Origin: Fusobacterium sp.
Lineage (GTDB): Bacteria > Fusobacteriota > Fusobacteriia > Fusobacteriales > Fusobacteriaceae
Reading direction: 5' to 3'
Assembly: GCA_020024915.1 (NCBI GenBank)
Contig: JAHHSZ010000007.1
Span: 1 to 33,332 of the forward strand
Length of the DNA stretch: 33,332 nt
Positions 8,113 through 15,984 of the stretch are shown here, piece by piece. The notes below the pieces were generated by a model. The model made no database searches. It saw only the letters and a list, made by a program, of their open reading frames with translations, and was not told the origin of the DNA. Positions within the stretch are counted from its first letter, which is position 1. Every line of letters starts with the position of its first letter. A program made the translations under genes and the position numbers.

Positions 8113-9062
8113 GGATAGATATTGGTGGAACAAATGTTGAAATAGGAATTTTGAATAGTCATGGAGAAATTATAATAAAAAGCAGTATAAAAACAGAATC
8201 AACAAAAGGAGCAGAAGATACCTTTACTAGGATTTGGAATAAAACTAAAGAATTAGCTAAGAGTGTAGATGTAAAGATAGATAATATTATAGCTATTGGG
8301 ATGGGAATACCAGGACCAGTAGTGAATGATTCGGTGGTAAAAATAGCAGCAAATTTTTCTTGGGGGAATGATTTTCCAGCTAAAGATTTGATGGAGAAAA
8401 TTACTAAAAAACCTGTAAAAGTAGGAAATGATGTTAAAGTGATAGCTTTAGGAGAGACACTTTTTGGGGCGGGGAAAGGATATAAAAATAGTGTAACAAT
8501 ACCTATAGGGACAGGGATAGCAGCTGGGATAATAATAGATGGGAAGATATTAGAGGGAGCTACAGGAGCTGCAGGAGAGTTTGGACATATAGTTGTAAAT
8601 AAGAATGGATACAAATGTGGGTGTGGACTTACTGGATGTTTGGAAACTTATTGTTCAGCTACAGGCATAGTTAGAGAAGCGAAGAGAAGGTTAGAGTTAG
8701 ATAAAAATAATGCTTTATATGAATTGATTGAAGGAAATCTAGAAAAATTAGAAGCAAAAGATATATTTAATTTAGCTAAAAAAGGGGATGAATTTTCAAC
8801 AGAGATTGTGAATTTTTTCTGTGAAAAATTAGCTGAAGGAGTTGGAGTACTTTTAAATGTTTTTAATCCAGAAATAATAATATTTACTGGTGGAGTAGCT
8901 AAAGCAGGTAGAATAATAATCGATAAAGTAAAAGAATATTTACCCAAATATGCTTTAAAAATGACAATGGAGGATTTAATATTTACTTTTGGAGAGTTAG
9001 AGGAGGAAGCAGGAATAAAAGGTGCTGCAGCTTTAGCAATGAATGATAATGGAGTAAAATAA
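8097..9062 (+). CDS. ROK-family sugar kinase
   Basis: An ATP-dependent kinase of hexoses or amino sugars, 321 residues, cytoplasmic. The ATP loop DIGGTN is at 8-13, the catalytic base ND at 111-112, IGTGIAAGIIIDGK at 137-150, and the ROK zinc site is complete: His164 plus Cys174, Cys176 and Cys181 in CGCGLTGCLE. No DNA-binding helix precedes the kinase, so it is an enzyme rather than a NagC-type repressor. Position between a sulfatase and an unsaturated glucuronyl hydrolase suggests phosphorylation of the released hexose or hexosamine, for example GlcNAc or GalNAc; substrate is inference. ATG 8097 gives the normal family N-terminus MAYYVGIDIGG, although its ribosome site is unusually far away (see 8057-8112). 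Confidence 0.9.
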   Translation: MAYYVGIDIGGTNVEIGILNSHGEIIIKSSIKTESTKGAEDTFTRIWNKTKELAKSVDVKIDNIIAIGMGIPGPVVNDSVVKIAANFSWGNDFPAKDLMEKITKKPVKVGNDVKVIALGETLFGAGKGYKNSVTIPIGTGIAAGIIIDGKILEGATGAAGEFGHIVVNKNGYKCGCGLTGCLETYCSATGIVREAKRRLELDKNNALYELIEGNLEKLEAKDIFNLAKKGDEFSTEIVNFFCEKLAEGVGVLLNVFNPEIIIFTGGVAKAGRIIIDKVKEYLPKYALKMTMEDLIFTFGELEEEAGIKGAAALAMNDNGVK

Positions 9063-9142
9063 ACATTTAACAAAATATGAGAAATTTAATTTTTGTATTC
9101 GCAAATTAACGTGTAATAAAGAATAAATGATAACACTCAATA

Positions 9143-9171
9143 TTGATAATTTTAAATTTTAATAATAGATA
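9143..9171 (+). promoter_or_regulatory. Possible internal promoter before the GH88 gene
   Basis: TTGATA (9143-9148) and TAGATA (9166-9171) have a 17-base spacer in the 126-base gap between the kinase and the glucuronyl hydrolase. The gap is the largest inside the cluster. The boxes are imperfect and no terminator precedes them, so this is a weak call. Confidence 0.35.
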
Positions 9172-9188
9172 AAAATAGGAGGAAATAA

Positions 9189-10379
9189 ATGAAAATAGAT
9201 AAAGAGATAAAAGAAAAATTTTCAAAGGATATAGAATTACCAAAAGAAATGCTTTTTGGAGCATTGCATGAAGCATTAAAAAAAATAGATGAAAATTGTA
9301 AAATATTTATAAATACCTATCCAAGACCATGTAGCACGAATTATATTTATCCAGGTATTTTAAATGGAGGAGAGTGGGATGACTGGACTAGTGGTTTTTG
9401 GACAGGAATGTTATGGCTTGCTCACGAAATAACAGAAGAAAGAAGATATAAAAAAGTAGCTCAATCACAAATAAAGTTTTATCATGAAAGAATTGTCAAT
9501 AAAGTTGGTGTAAATCATCATGACTTGGGATTTTTATATACTCCATCAGCAGTAGCAAGTTACAAGATAACAGGTTGGGAAAAAGCAAAGTTAACAGCAT
9601 TAAAAGCTGCAGATCATTTATTGGAAAGATTTAAAGAAAAAGGAGAATTTATTCAAGCATGGGGAGATCTAAATGATCCAAATGCATATAGATTGATAAT
9701 AGATTGTAATATGAATATTCCATTACTTTTTTGGGCAACAGAAGTCACTGGAGATCCTAAATACAGAGATATAGCTACAAAACATATTAATACAGCAGCA
9801 AGTGTAGTAGTAAGAGAAGATAGTTCAACTCATCATACTTTTTTCTTTGATCCTCAAACAGGAAAACCAACGAGAGGAGTGACTGCCCAAGGTGCCTCTG
9901 ATGAGTCAGCATGGGCGAGAGGACAAGCATGGGGAATATACGGATTTTCATTAGCATATAATTATTTAAAAGATGAGAAGTTTATAACATTATTTAAAAG
10001 AGTAACCAATTATTTTTTAAATAAATTACCTGATGATGGTATTTGTTATTGGGATTTGATGTTTGATGATAATTCAGGTGAAGAAAAGGACACATCAGCA
10101 GCAGCAATAGCAGTGTGTGGAATGTTAGAGATGTTAAAACATTTGCCAACTTCTGATCCAGATAGAAAAGTATATCGAAATGCAGTAAATACAATCATGA
10201 AGTCATTAATAGAAAAATATACAACAAAGAATATAGAGTTTTCAAATGGATTACTGACTCAAGCAGTATATAGTAAGCCAAACAATTCAGGTGTAGATGA
10301 ATGTTGTATTTGGGGAGATTATTTCTATATGGAAGCATTAGTAAGAATAATGAAACCAGAGTGGAACATGTATTGGTAA
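9189..10379 (+). CDS. ugl: Glycoside hydrolase family 88 unsaturated glucuronyl hydrolase
   Basis: Hydrates the 4,5-unsaturated uronic acid left by polysaccharide lyases and so splits unsaturated disaccharides from chondroitin, hyaluronan or heparan-type chains. The 396-residue protein is a single alpha/alpha barrel. The two aspartates expected in UGL enzymes are visible as HHDLGF (Asp112) and RLIIDCNMN (Asp172); GGEWDDWTSGFWTGMLWLAHE and ASDESAWARGQAWGIYGF are further family signatures. There is no signal peptide, so the substrate must be imported. Ribosome site AGGAGG lies directly upstream. It is flanked by a sugar kinase and a GPH symporter. No polysaccharide lyase or downstream keturonate gene (kduI, kduD, kdgK, kdgA) lies in the window. 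Confidence 0.93.
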   Translation: MKIDKEIKEKFSKDIELPKEMLFGALHEALKKIDENCKIFINTYPRPCSTNYIYPGILNGGEWDDWTSGFWTGMLWLAHEITEERRYKKVAQSQIKFYHERIVNKVGVNHHDLGFLYTPSAVASYKITGWEKAKLTALKAADHLLERFKEKGEFIQAWGDLNDPNAYRLIIDCNMNIPLLFWATEVTGDPKYRDIATKHINTAASVVVREDSSTHHTFFFDPQTGKPTRGVTAQGASDESAWARGQAWGIYGFSLAYNYLKDEKFITLFKRVTNYFLNKLPDDGICYWDLMFDDNSGEEKDTSAAAIAVCGMLEMLKHLPTSDPDRKVYRNAVNTIMKSLIEKYTTKNIEFSNGLLTQAVYSKPNNSGVDECCIWGDYFYMEALVRIMKPEWNMYW

Positions 10380-10411
10380 AATTAAGATAAAATTACTGGG
10401 AGATTAAGAGG

Positions 10412-11830
10412 ATGGAAATGAACAAAACTATAAGACCTTTTGGAATGAAAGATAAAATAGGCTATCTATTTGGAGATTTTGGAAATGATGTAATGTTGAT
10501 ATTTGTAGGGCAATTTTTGATGGTATTTTATACTCAAGTATGGGGAATGAAACCAGCAATAGTAGGGACAATGTTTTTAGTGTCAAGATTAGTTGATGCT
10601 TTTACAGATATTACAATGGGAAGAATAGTTGACACTACTCCACAAGGAAAAGATGGAAAGTTTAAAAGATGGATAAGAATAATGGCAGCACCAGTTGCAA
10701 TAGCAAGTTTTTTGCTATATCAATCTTTTTTAAGAGACTATTCAATGACTGTAAAAATAATATATATGTACATTACTTACTTATTATACGGAAGTATTTG
10801 TTTTACAGGAATTAATATCCCATATGGTGCAATGGCTTCAGCAATAACTGATAAACCAGACGAGAGACAATCATTAGTTACATTTAGGGCAATGGGAGCA
10901 TATATTGGAGAATTTTTAATTGGATTTTTTGGACCACTTGTAATATATCAACGTATAATAGCAAATGATGGAGTAACACAAATAGTTATTAGAAATAATG
11001 GAAATATTTTTCCAGTGGCAGCAGGAGGAATATCTTTAATTGCAATTATTTGTTATTATATTTGTTATACTTGCACAACAGAGCGTATAAAAGTTCCAGT
11101 GTTGAGTAAGGAAGGGTTATCTTTTACTAGATCTGTCAAAATGATATTTAGTAATCGTGCTATGATAGGAATACTGGGAGGAACTCTTTGTTTAGTATTC
11201 GGTAATTTATTAACTGGAGGATTAAATGCTTACTTGTATGCTTATTATTTTAAAATGCCAGAAGCATTATCAACATATAATGCTATTAAATTAGGAATAG
11301 CTTTAACAATGGCAACTGGAGTAACTTTTGTAGTAAAAAAATTGGGAAGAAGAGAAGCTATTAGTGTAATGATAGGATTTACAGCAGTGGTATTTGTAGT
11401 ATTAAATATTTTAAAAATACAAAATCCTTGGCTATATGTTACAACAGCAGTAATTGGGTTTTCGGGTGTTACTTTTTTTGGATATACAGTTTGGGGAGCT
11501 ATAATAGATGTTATAGATGATACAGAGGTAAAAACAGGGAAAAGAGAAGATGGAACATTATATGCTATTTATTCTTTTTCAAGAAAATTAGGGCAAGCAC
11601 TTGGAAGTAGTATAGTGGGATATGCACTTGCATTTATTGGATTTCAAGCTGGAGTGAAAGAACAAAGTCAAGAAGTTTTAAATGGTATATATAATCTTGC
11701 AACATTAGGACCAGCAGCATTATTTACTTTGGTTGTCATAATGTTTATGCTGGTATATCCTTTATCTAAAAAGAAAGTTAATGAAAATGCAGAGATATTG
11801 AGATTGAGAAGAGAAGGAAAAAAAGATTAA
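10412..11830 (+). CDS. GPH-family (glycoside-pentoside-hexuronide) cation symporter
   Basis: An inner-membrane carrier of 472 residues with about 12 hydrophobic segments, MelB/UidB-like. Signatures are KDKIGYLFGDFGNDVML at the start, FLVSRLVDAFTDITMGRIVD with the conserved charged residues of helix 2, and DGTLYAIYSFSRKLGQALG near the C-terminus. Directly behind the GH88 gene it probably imports an uronic-acid-containing disaccharide with Na+ or H+. Two starts are possible: ATG 10412, nine bases after GGGAG, and ATG 10418, six bases after AAGAGG; the second gives the commoner N-terminus. It is the last intact gene of the cluster. Confidence 0.9.
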   Translation: MEMNKTIRPFGMKDKIGYLFGDFGNDVMLIFVGQFLMVFYTQVWGMKPAIVGTMFLVSRLVDAFTDITMGRIVDTTPQGKDGKFKRWIRIMAAPVAIASFLLYQSFLRDYSMTVKIIYMYITYLLYGSICFTGINIPYGAMASAITDKPDERQSLVTFRAMGAYIGEFLIGFFGPLVIYQRIIANDGVTQIVIRNNGNIFPVAAGGISLIAIICYYICYTCTTERIKVPVLSKEGLSFTRSVKMIFSNRAMIGILGGTLCLVFGNLLTGGLNAYLYAYYFKMPEALSTYNAIKLGIALTMATGVTFVVKKLGRREAISVMIGFTAVVFVVLNILKIQNPWLYVTTAVIGFSGVTFFGYTVWGAIIDVIDDTEVKTGKREDGTLYAIYSFSRKLGQALGSSIVGYALAFIGFQAGVKEQSQEVLNGIYNLATLGPAALFTLVVIMFMLVYPLSKKKVNENAEILRLRREGKKD

Positions 11831-11935
11831 TCCTTAAAGAAAAGGTAGAAAAAGTTTTTGATAAACTTTAAATACAAACATGGTAAGCCACATTTTACAT
11901 CAGAAGATTATAAGAAATACACAGAAGGTATATAA
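11831..11935 (+). pseudogene. Short remnant-like frame behind the GPH gene
   Basis: In the same frame as the transporter, after its TAA and one more TAG, about 29 codons stay open to TAA at 11933 and include the protein-like stretch YKHGKPHFTSEDYKKYTEG. There is no start codon with a ribosome site. I do not recognise a family. It could be the tail of a decayed gene of the sugar cluster, or chance. Confidence 0.3.
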
Positions 11936-11936
11936 C

Positions 11937-11964
11937 AAAAGGAGCTTTAAAGCTCCTTTTATTA
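11937..11964. terminator. Intrinsic terminator, possibly bidirectional
   Basis: A 24-base perfect palindrome (11937-11960) with GGAGC/GCTCC at its core, A tract on one side and TTTTATTAT on the other. It closes the sugar cluster before dnaE and, being symmetrical, could stop transcription from either side. Confidence 0.85.
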
Positions 11965-12007
11965 TATTGGAATTAAAATAAAAATTTTCTCTGTGAAGCT
12001 GATAATG

Positions 12008-12016
12008 TGGTATAAT
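12008..12016 (+). promoter_or_regulatory. Extended -10 promoter of dnaE
   Basis: TGGTATAAT (12008-12016) is a consensus TGn-TATAAT box; no convincing -35 is visible 17 bases upstream, which extended -10 promoters tolerate. Transcription would begin near 12022, about 19 bases before the dnaE ATG and just before its AAGGAGG. Confidence 0.5.
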
Positions 12017-12040
12017 TGTATAAAAAAGGAGGATAAAATT

Positions 12041-15000
12041 ATGATAAAAAACTTTGTACATTTACATCTTCATACTGAGTATAGCCTCCTTGACGGAGTA
12101 GGGAAGATAGATGATTATTTAGATAGAGCAAAAGAATTAAATATGCAAGCTATTGCTATAACAGACCATGGGAACCTATTTGGAGCTTTAGAGTTTTATA
12201 AGAAAGCTAGAAAAAAGGGGATAAAGCCAATTATAGGATTAGAGGCATATGTAAGTGAAAATAATATGGAAGATAGAGAGGGACGTAATTTCCATCTTAT
12301 CTTATTAGCAAAAAATAATATTGGATACAAAAATCTTTTAAAGATTAGTTCAGCAAGTTTTATTGATGGATTTTATTACAAACCTAGAGTGGACAAGAGA
12401 TTTTTAAAGGAGCATAGTGAGGGAATTATAGCTTTATCTGCTTGTATGCAGGGAGAGATTTCAAGAAGGATTTTAGATATGGAGCCAGCTGAAAATATTT
12501 CTAAGGCTATTGTTGAGTATATAGATATTTTTGGTAGGGAGAATTTTTATATAGAAGTACAAGCAAATGGAATAAAAGAGCAGTTTGAATTAAATGAAAA
12601 ACTCTATGATCTAGCTAAAAGTAATTCTTTAGAACTGGTGGCAACAAATGATACTCACTATGTAAATGAAGGAGAACACACACTACAAGACATTCTTATC
12701 TGTGTACAGACTGGTGCTAAAATCAGTGATCAAAATAGAATGAGGATAGAGACAGAGGAATTATTTTTAAAGAGTAGAGAGCAGATATTATCTCAATTGG
12801 GGAATAAGTATTTAGAGGCGATTGATAATACAATGACTATTGCAGAAAGATGTAATGTAGATATAGAGTTTGGACACTTTAAGTTTCCAGAATATAAGAT
12901 TCCAAGTTGTGTAAAGTCAATAGAGGAGTTTCTAAGAAAATTAGTATACTTTGGTTTGGAGAGAAGATACCCTCATGGGCTTACTGAAAGTATAGTGGAG
13001 AGAGTTGAGTATGAGTTAGGAATAATTGAGAAAATGGGGTATGCTGGTTATTTTGTTGTCGTATGGGATTTTATAGATTTTGCAAGGCAAAAAAATATAC
13101 CTATAGGACCGGGAAGAGGTTCAGCAGCAGGATCTCTAATAGCTTATGCTCTAGGTATAACTCAGTTGGATCCGTTAAAATATAATCTTATTTTTGAGAG
13201 ATTCTTAAATCCAGAGAGAATATCTATGCCAGATATAGATATAGATATTTGTCAGGAAAGAAGACAAGAAGTGATAGATTATGTTATTCAAAAATATGGG
13301 GTTGATAAAGTTGCTCAAATTATAACTTTTGGAACGATGAAAGCAAGAGCAGCAATAAGAGATGTAGGTAGAGTTTTGAATATTCCATTAAATAAGATAG
13401 ATAATATAGCTAAATTGGTACCTTTCAATTACACTATAAAACAGACTTTAGAAAATATTGAAGAGTTTAGACATCAATATCTTGAGGATAGAGAGTTACA
13501 AAAAGTTATAGACATTTCTTCAAGAATAGAGAATAAGGTGAGACATGCTTCTGTACATGCAGCAGGAATAGTGATAACAAAAGATTCTTTAACAGAGACA
13601 GTGCCACTATATAGAGATAGTAAGAATAAAGTTGTATCCACTCAATATCAGATGAAAGAATTAGAGGATTTAGGACTTTTAAAAATGGATTTTTTAGGAT
13701 TGAGAAATCTAACAAATCTTCAGAGAACAATTGATTATATAAGAGAAGATTTAGGTGAGGAGATAAAATTAGAGGATATTCCACTTAATTCTAAAAAAGT
13801 TTATGATATGCTCTCAAGGGGGGATACTTCTGGAGTATTCCAATTAGAATCTATGGGAATTAGAAAAATTTTAAGAAAATTAAGACCAGATAAATTTGAG
13901 GATATAATAGCTTTATTAGCACTTTATAGACCGGGACCTTTAGGATCAGGAATGGTAGATGAATTTATCAATGGAAAAAATGGAAAAATGGAGATAAAAT
14001 ATCCACACCCAAGCTTAGAACAAACTCTAAAAGAGACTTATGGAGTTATTCTTTATCAGGAGCAGGTAATGAAGATAGCCAATATAATGGCTGGGTATTC
14101 TTTAGGAGAAGCAGATCTTTTAAGAAGAGCTATGGGAAAAAAGAATATTCAGATAATGGAGGAGAATAGAGAAAAATTTATAACACGTTCAATTGCAAAT
14201 GGATATAGTGAAGACAAGGCTTTTGAGATGTTTGAATTGATTGATAAATTTGCTGGTTATGGTTTTAATAAATCTCACTCTGCAGCATATGCTCTTATAG
14301 CATATTGGACAGCTTATTTTAAGGCTCATTATATAAAGCACTATTATGCAGCTCTTATGACTTCAGAGATGTCACATATAGAGAATGTGGCTTACTATGT
14401 AGAAGATGCAAAATTACATAATTTAAAATTATATTTACCAGATATAAATAGAGCCAGTTCAAAATTTATAGTAGATGGTGATGGTGTTGTATTTGCACTC
14501 TCAGCTATAAAAAATGTAGGAGAGGGGATCTCTGAAAAAATATTGGAAGAGTATGAAAAAAATGGAGAGTATAAAAACTTAGAGGATTTTGTTTTGAGAA
14601 CAAAGCAGTATGGATTGAATAAAAAAGCGTTGGAATCTCTTATATTAGCTGGAGCTTTAGATAGCTTACCTGGGAATAGAAAGGAAAAATTTGAATCTAT
14701 AGATAAGATTATAGAGTATTCAAATAGGAAATTAAAAGAGGATGATATTCAACAGATGAACTTATTTGGAGAGGCAAAATCGTCTTTAGGAGCTTTTAAT
14801 TTACCACAATTACAGGAGTTTTCATCAGAGGAATTATTAGCTAAAGAGAAGGAGTACTTAGGCTTTTATTTTAGTGCTCACCCTCTGGATAATTACAGAA
14901 GATTGATAAAATTATTTAAGCTCTCATCAATAAATGAGATAAAAGAGGAGAAAAATGCACCAAAAATAAAAAGTTGTGGAATATTGAGAGAGATAAAAAA

Positions 15001-15457
15001 AATAGTTACTAAGAATTCAGGAAAAATAATGGGAATATTCCAATTAGAAGATTATTACGATAGAATAGATTGTGTAATATTTCCAAATGATTATGAAAAT
15101 AATGCTCACATACTTTTAGATGGAAAGGCTGTGTACATAGAAGGAAGTATTCAGATTGATTACTTTAAAGGTGTGGAGAACAAGAAATTAATTGTTAGAA
15201 AATTAAAGTTTTTAGAAGATATTATAAGAAAAAAAAATTTAAAATTATATATTCTAATGACAGAAGAGGACAGAGAAAAATTCAGTAGATTAAAAGATAT
15301 TTTAAAAAATTCAAATGGAACAACAGATGTATTTTTCGCTATAAAAAATAAGGAGCAAAAAGAGGTAAAGAAGAGTAAGTATTCAGTTGTATTAGACAAA
15401 AGATTTTTAGATGAAATAGTTTCTTTGATGGGAGAAGATAAGATAGCAGTAAAATGA
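12041..15457 (+). CDS. dnaE: DNA polymerase III alpha subunit (DnaE)
   Basis: Replicative DNA polymerase of the C family, 1138 residues. The N-terminal PHP domain has HLHLHTEYSLLDG (histidines 7, 9, 11) and ITDHGNLFG. The polymerase core has GPGRGSAAGSL and the catalytic carboxylates PDIDIDICQERR (Asp398, Asp400) plus KMDFLG (Asp550); HhH and OB-fold regions follow in the last 400 residues. There is no inserted proofreading exonuclease, so it is DnaE, not PolC. ATG 12041 is chosen because AAGGAGG lies eight bases upstream and the PHP domain starts immediately; the GTG at 11993 has no ribosome site. It heads a run of same-strand housekeeping genes ending with nusB. Confidence 0.96.
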   Translation: MIKNFVHLHLHTEYSLLDGVGKIDDYLDRAKELNMQAIAITDHGNLFGALEFYKKARKKGIKPIIGLEAYVSENNMEDREGRNFHLILLAKNNIGYKNLLKISSASFIDGFYYKPRVDKRFLKEHSEGIIALSACMQGEISRRILDMEPAENISKAIVEYIDIFGRENFYIEVQANGIKEQFELNEKLYDLAKSNSLELVATNDTHYVNEGEHTLQDILICVQTGAKISDQNRMRIETEELFLKSREQILSQLGNKYLEAIDNTMTIAERCNVDIEFGHFKFPEYKIPSCVKSIEEFLRKLVYFGLERRYPHGLTESIVERVEYELGIIEKMGYAGYFVVVWDFIDFARQKNIPIGPGRGSAAGSLIAYALGITQLDPLKYNLIFERFLNPERISMPDIDIDICQERRQEVIDYVIQKYGVDKVAQIITFGTMKARAAIRDVGRVLNIPLNKIDNIAKLVPFNYTIKQTLENIEEFRHQYLEDRELQKVIDISSRIENKVRHASVHAAGIVITKDSLTETVPLYRDSKNKVVSTQYQMKELEDLGLLKMDFLGLRNLTNLQRTIDYIREDLGEEIKLEDIPLNSKKVYDMLSRGDTSGVFQLESMGIRKILRKLRPDKFEDIIALLALYRPGPLGSGMVDEFINGKNGKMEIKYPHPSLEQTLKETYGVILYQEQVMKIANIMAGYSLGEADLLRRAMGKKNIQIMEENREKFITRSIANGYSEDKAFEMFELIDKFAGYGFNKSHSAAYALIAYWTAYFKAHYIKHYYAALMTSEMSHIENVAYYVEDAKLHNLKLYLPDINRASSKFIVDGDGVVFALSAIKNVGEGISEKILEEYEKNGEYKNLEDFVLRTKQYGLNKKALESLILAGALDSLPGNRKEKFESIDKIIEYSNRKLKEDDIQQMNLFGEAKSSLGAFNLPQLQEFSSEELLAKEKEYLGFYFSAHPLDNYRRLIKLFKLSSINEIKEEKNAPKIKSCGILREIKKIVTKNSGKIMGIFQLEDYYDRIDCVIFPNDYENNAHILLDGKAVYIEGSIQIDYFKGVENKKLIVRKLKFLEDIIRKKNLKLYILMTEEDREKFSRLKDILKNSNGTTDVFFAIKNKEQKEVKKSKYSVVLDKRFLDEIVSLMGEDKIAVK

Positions 15458-15472
15458 CATATGTAATTTTTA

Positions 15473-15501
15473 TTGAAATAAATAGGAGTTAGTGGTAAAA
15501 T
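15473..15501 (+). promoter_or_regulatory. Candidate promoter of the accB-like/accC genes
   Basis: TTGAAA (15473-15478), 17-base spacer and TAAAAT (15496-15501) with a TG extension at 15493-15494, in the 67-base gap after dnaE. No terminator follows dnaE, so the genes may also be read from upstream. Confidence 0.5.
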
Positions 15502-15524
15502 ATATAAAAAATGAGGAGGAATTT

Positions 15525-15950
15525 ATGAAGGGAGATATGAATACAGTGGAAGAATTGGTGAAAATTCTTCAGGAAAAGAAACTTACAGAAATATCACTAG
15601 AGACATCTGATATAAAGATTAATATAAAAGGATATTTAACTCCAGAAGAAAAACTCAATACTCCAAAACCAAAGGCGAAAAAAAGTGTAGAGGTAAAAAA
15701 AGAGGTAGAAAATATTAGAGATGTTGTTTCTGAACATATAGGAATATACAACTATGTAAAAAAAGATGGAACTCCTAAGATTGTTGTTGGACAACAGATA
15801 AAAGAGGGGCAGGAGCTAGGAGAGGTAGTAGCTGTTGGAGTTGCTCTTCCTGTTGTAGCAAAAGTGTCAGGAATAATAGAAGAGATATATATAAATAGTG
15901 GTGATCCTGTAGATTATGGAAGACCATTAATAAAAGTAAGAATTTCATAG
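15525..15950 (+). CDS. AccB-like biotin carboxyl carrier homolog lacking the biotinylated lysine
   Basis: 141 residues. The N-terminus (MNTVEELVKILQEKKLTEIS) matches the AccB N-terminal helix region; residues about 66-141 match the biotinyl/lipoyl barrel (PKIVVGQQIKEGQELGEVV ... VSGIIEEIYINSGDPVDYG). In AccB the hairpin between these blocks carries EAMKL/M with the biotin-accepting lysine. Here the turn reads AVGVALPVVAKVSG, putting Gly where Lys is expected, with the surrounding Met and Glu gone too; the only nearby lysine precedes VSG. The frame is open and the barrel otherwise intact, so this is not an obvious frameshift. It lies 34 bases upstream of an intact accC. It cannot carry biotin in the usual way and may be a non-catalytic partner, as plant BADC proteins are. 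Start ATG 15525 follows AGGAGG by five bases. Confidence 0.82.
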   Translation: MKGDMNTVEELVKILQEKKLTEISLETSDIKINIKGYLTPEEKLNTPKPKAKKSVEVKKEVENIRDVVSEHIGIYNYVKKDGTPKIVVGQQIKEGQELGEVVAVGVALPVVAKVSGIIEEIYINSGDPVDYGRPLIKVRIS

Positions 15951-15984
15951 TCGAAATATCTTGGATTATCAGGAGGAAAAAATA

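Noticed and set aside
8159..9073. Two long minus-strand open frames opposite the ROK kinase gene
   Set aside because: They mirror the codon bias of the kinase, have no ribosome sites and encode low-complexity hydrophobic sequence; the plus-strand kinase has complete family motifs.
15525..15950. Frameshift as cause of the missing biotin motif in the AccB-like protein
   Set aside because: The barrel continues in frame on both sides of the turn with normal length; a single frameshift cannot explain it, though a substitution or local error remains possible.
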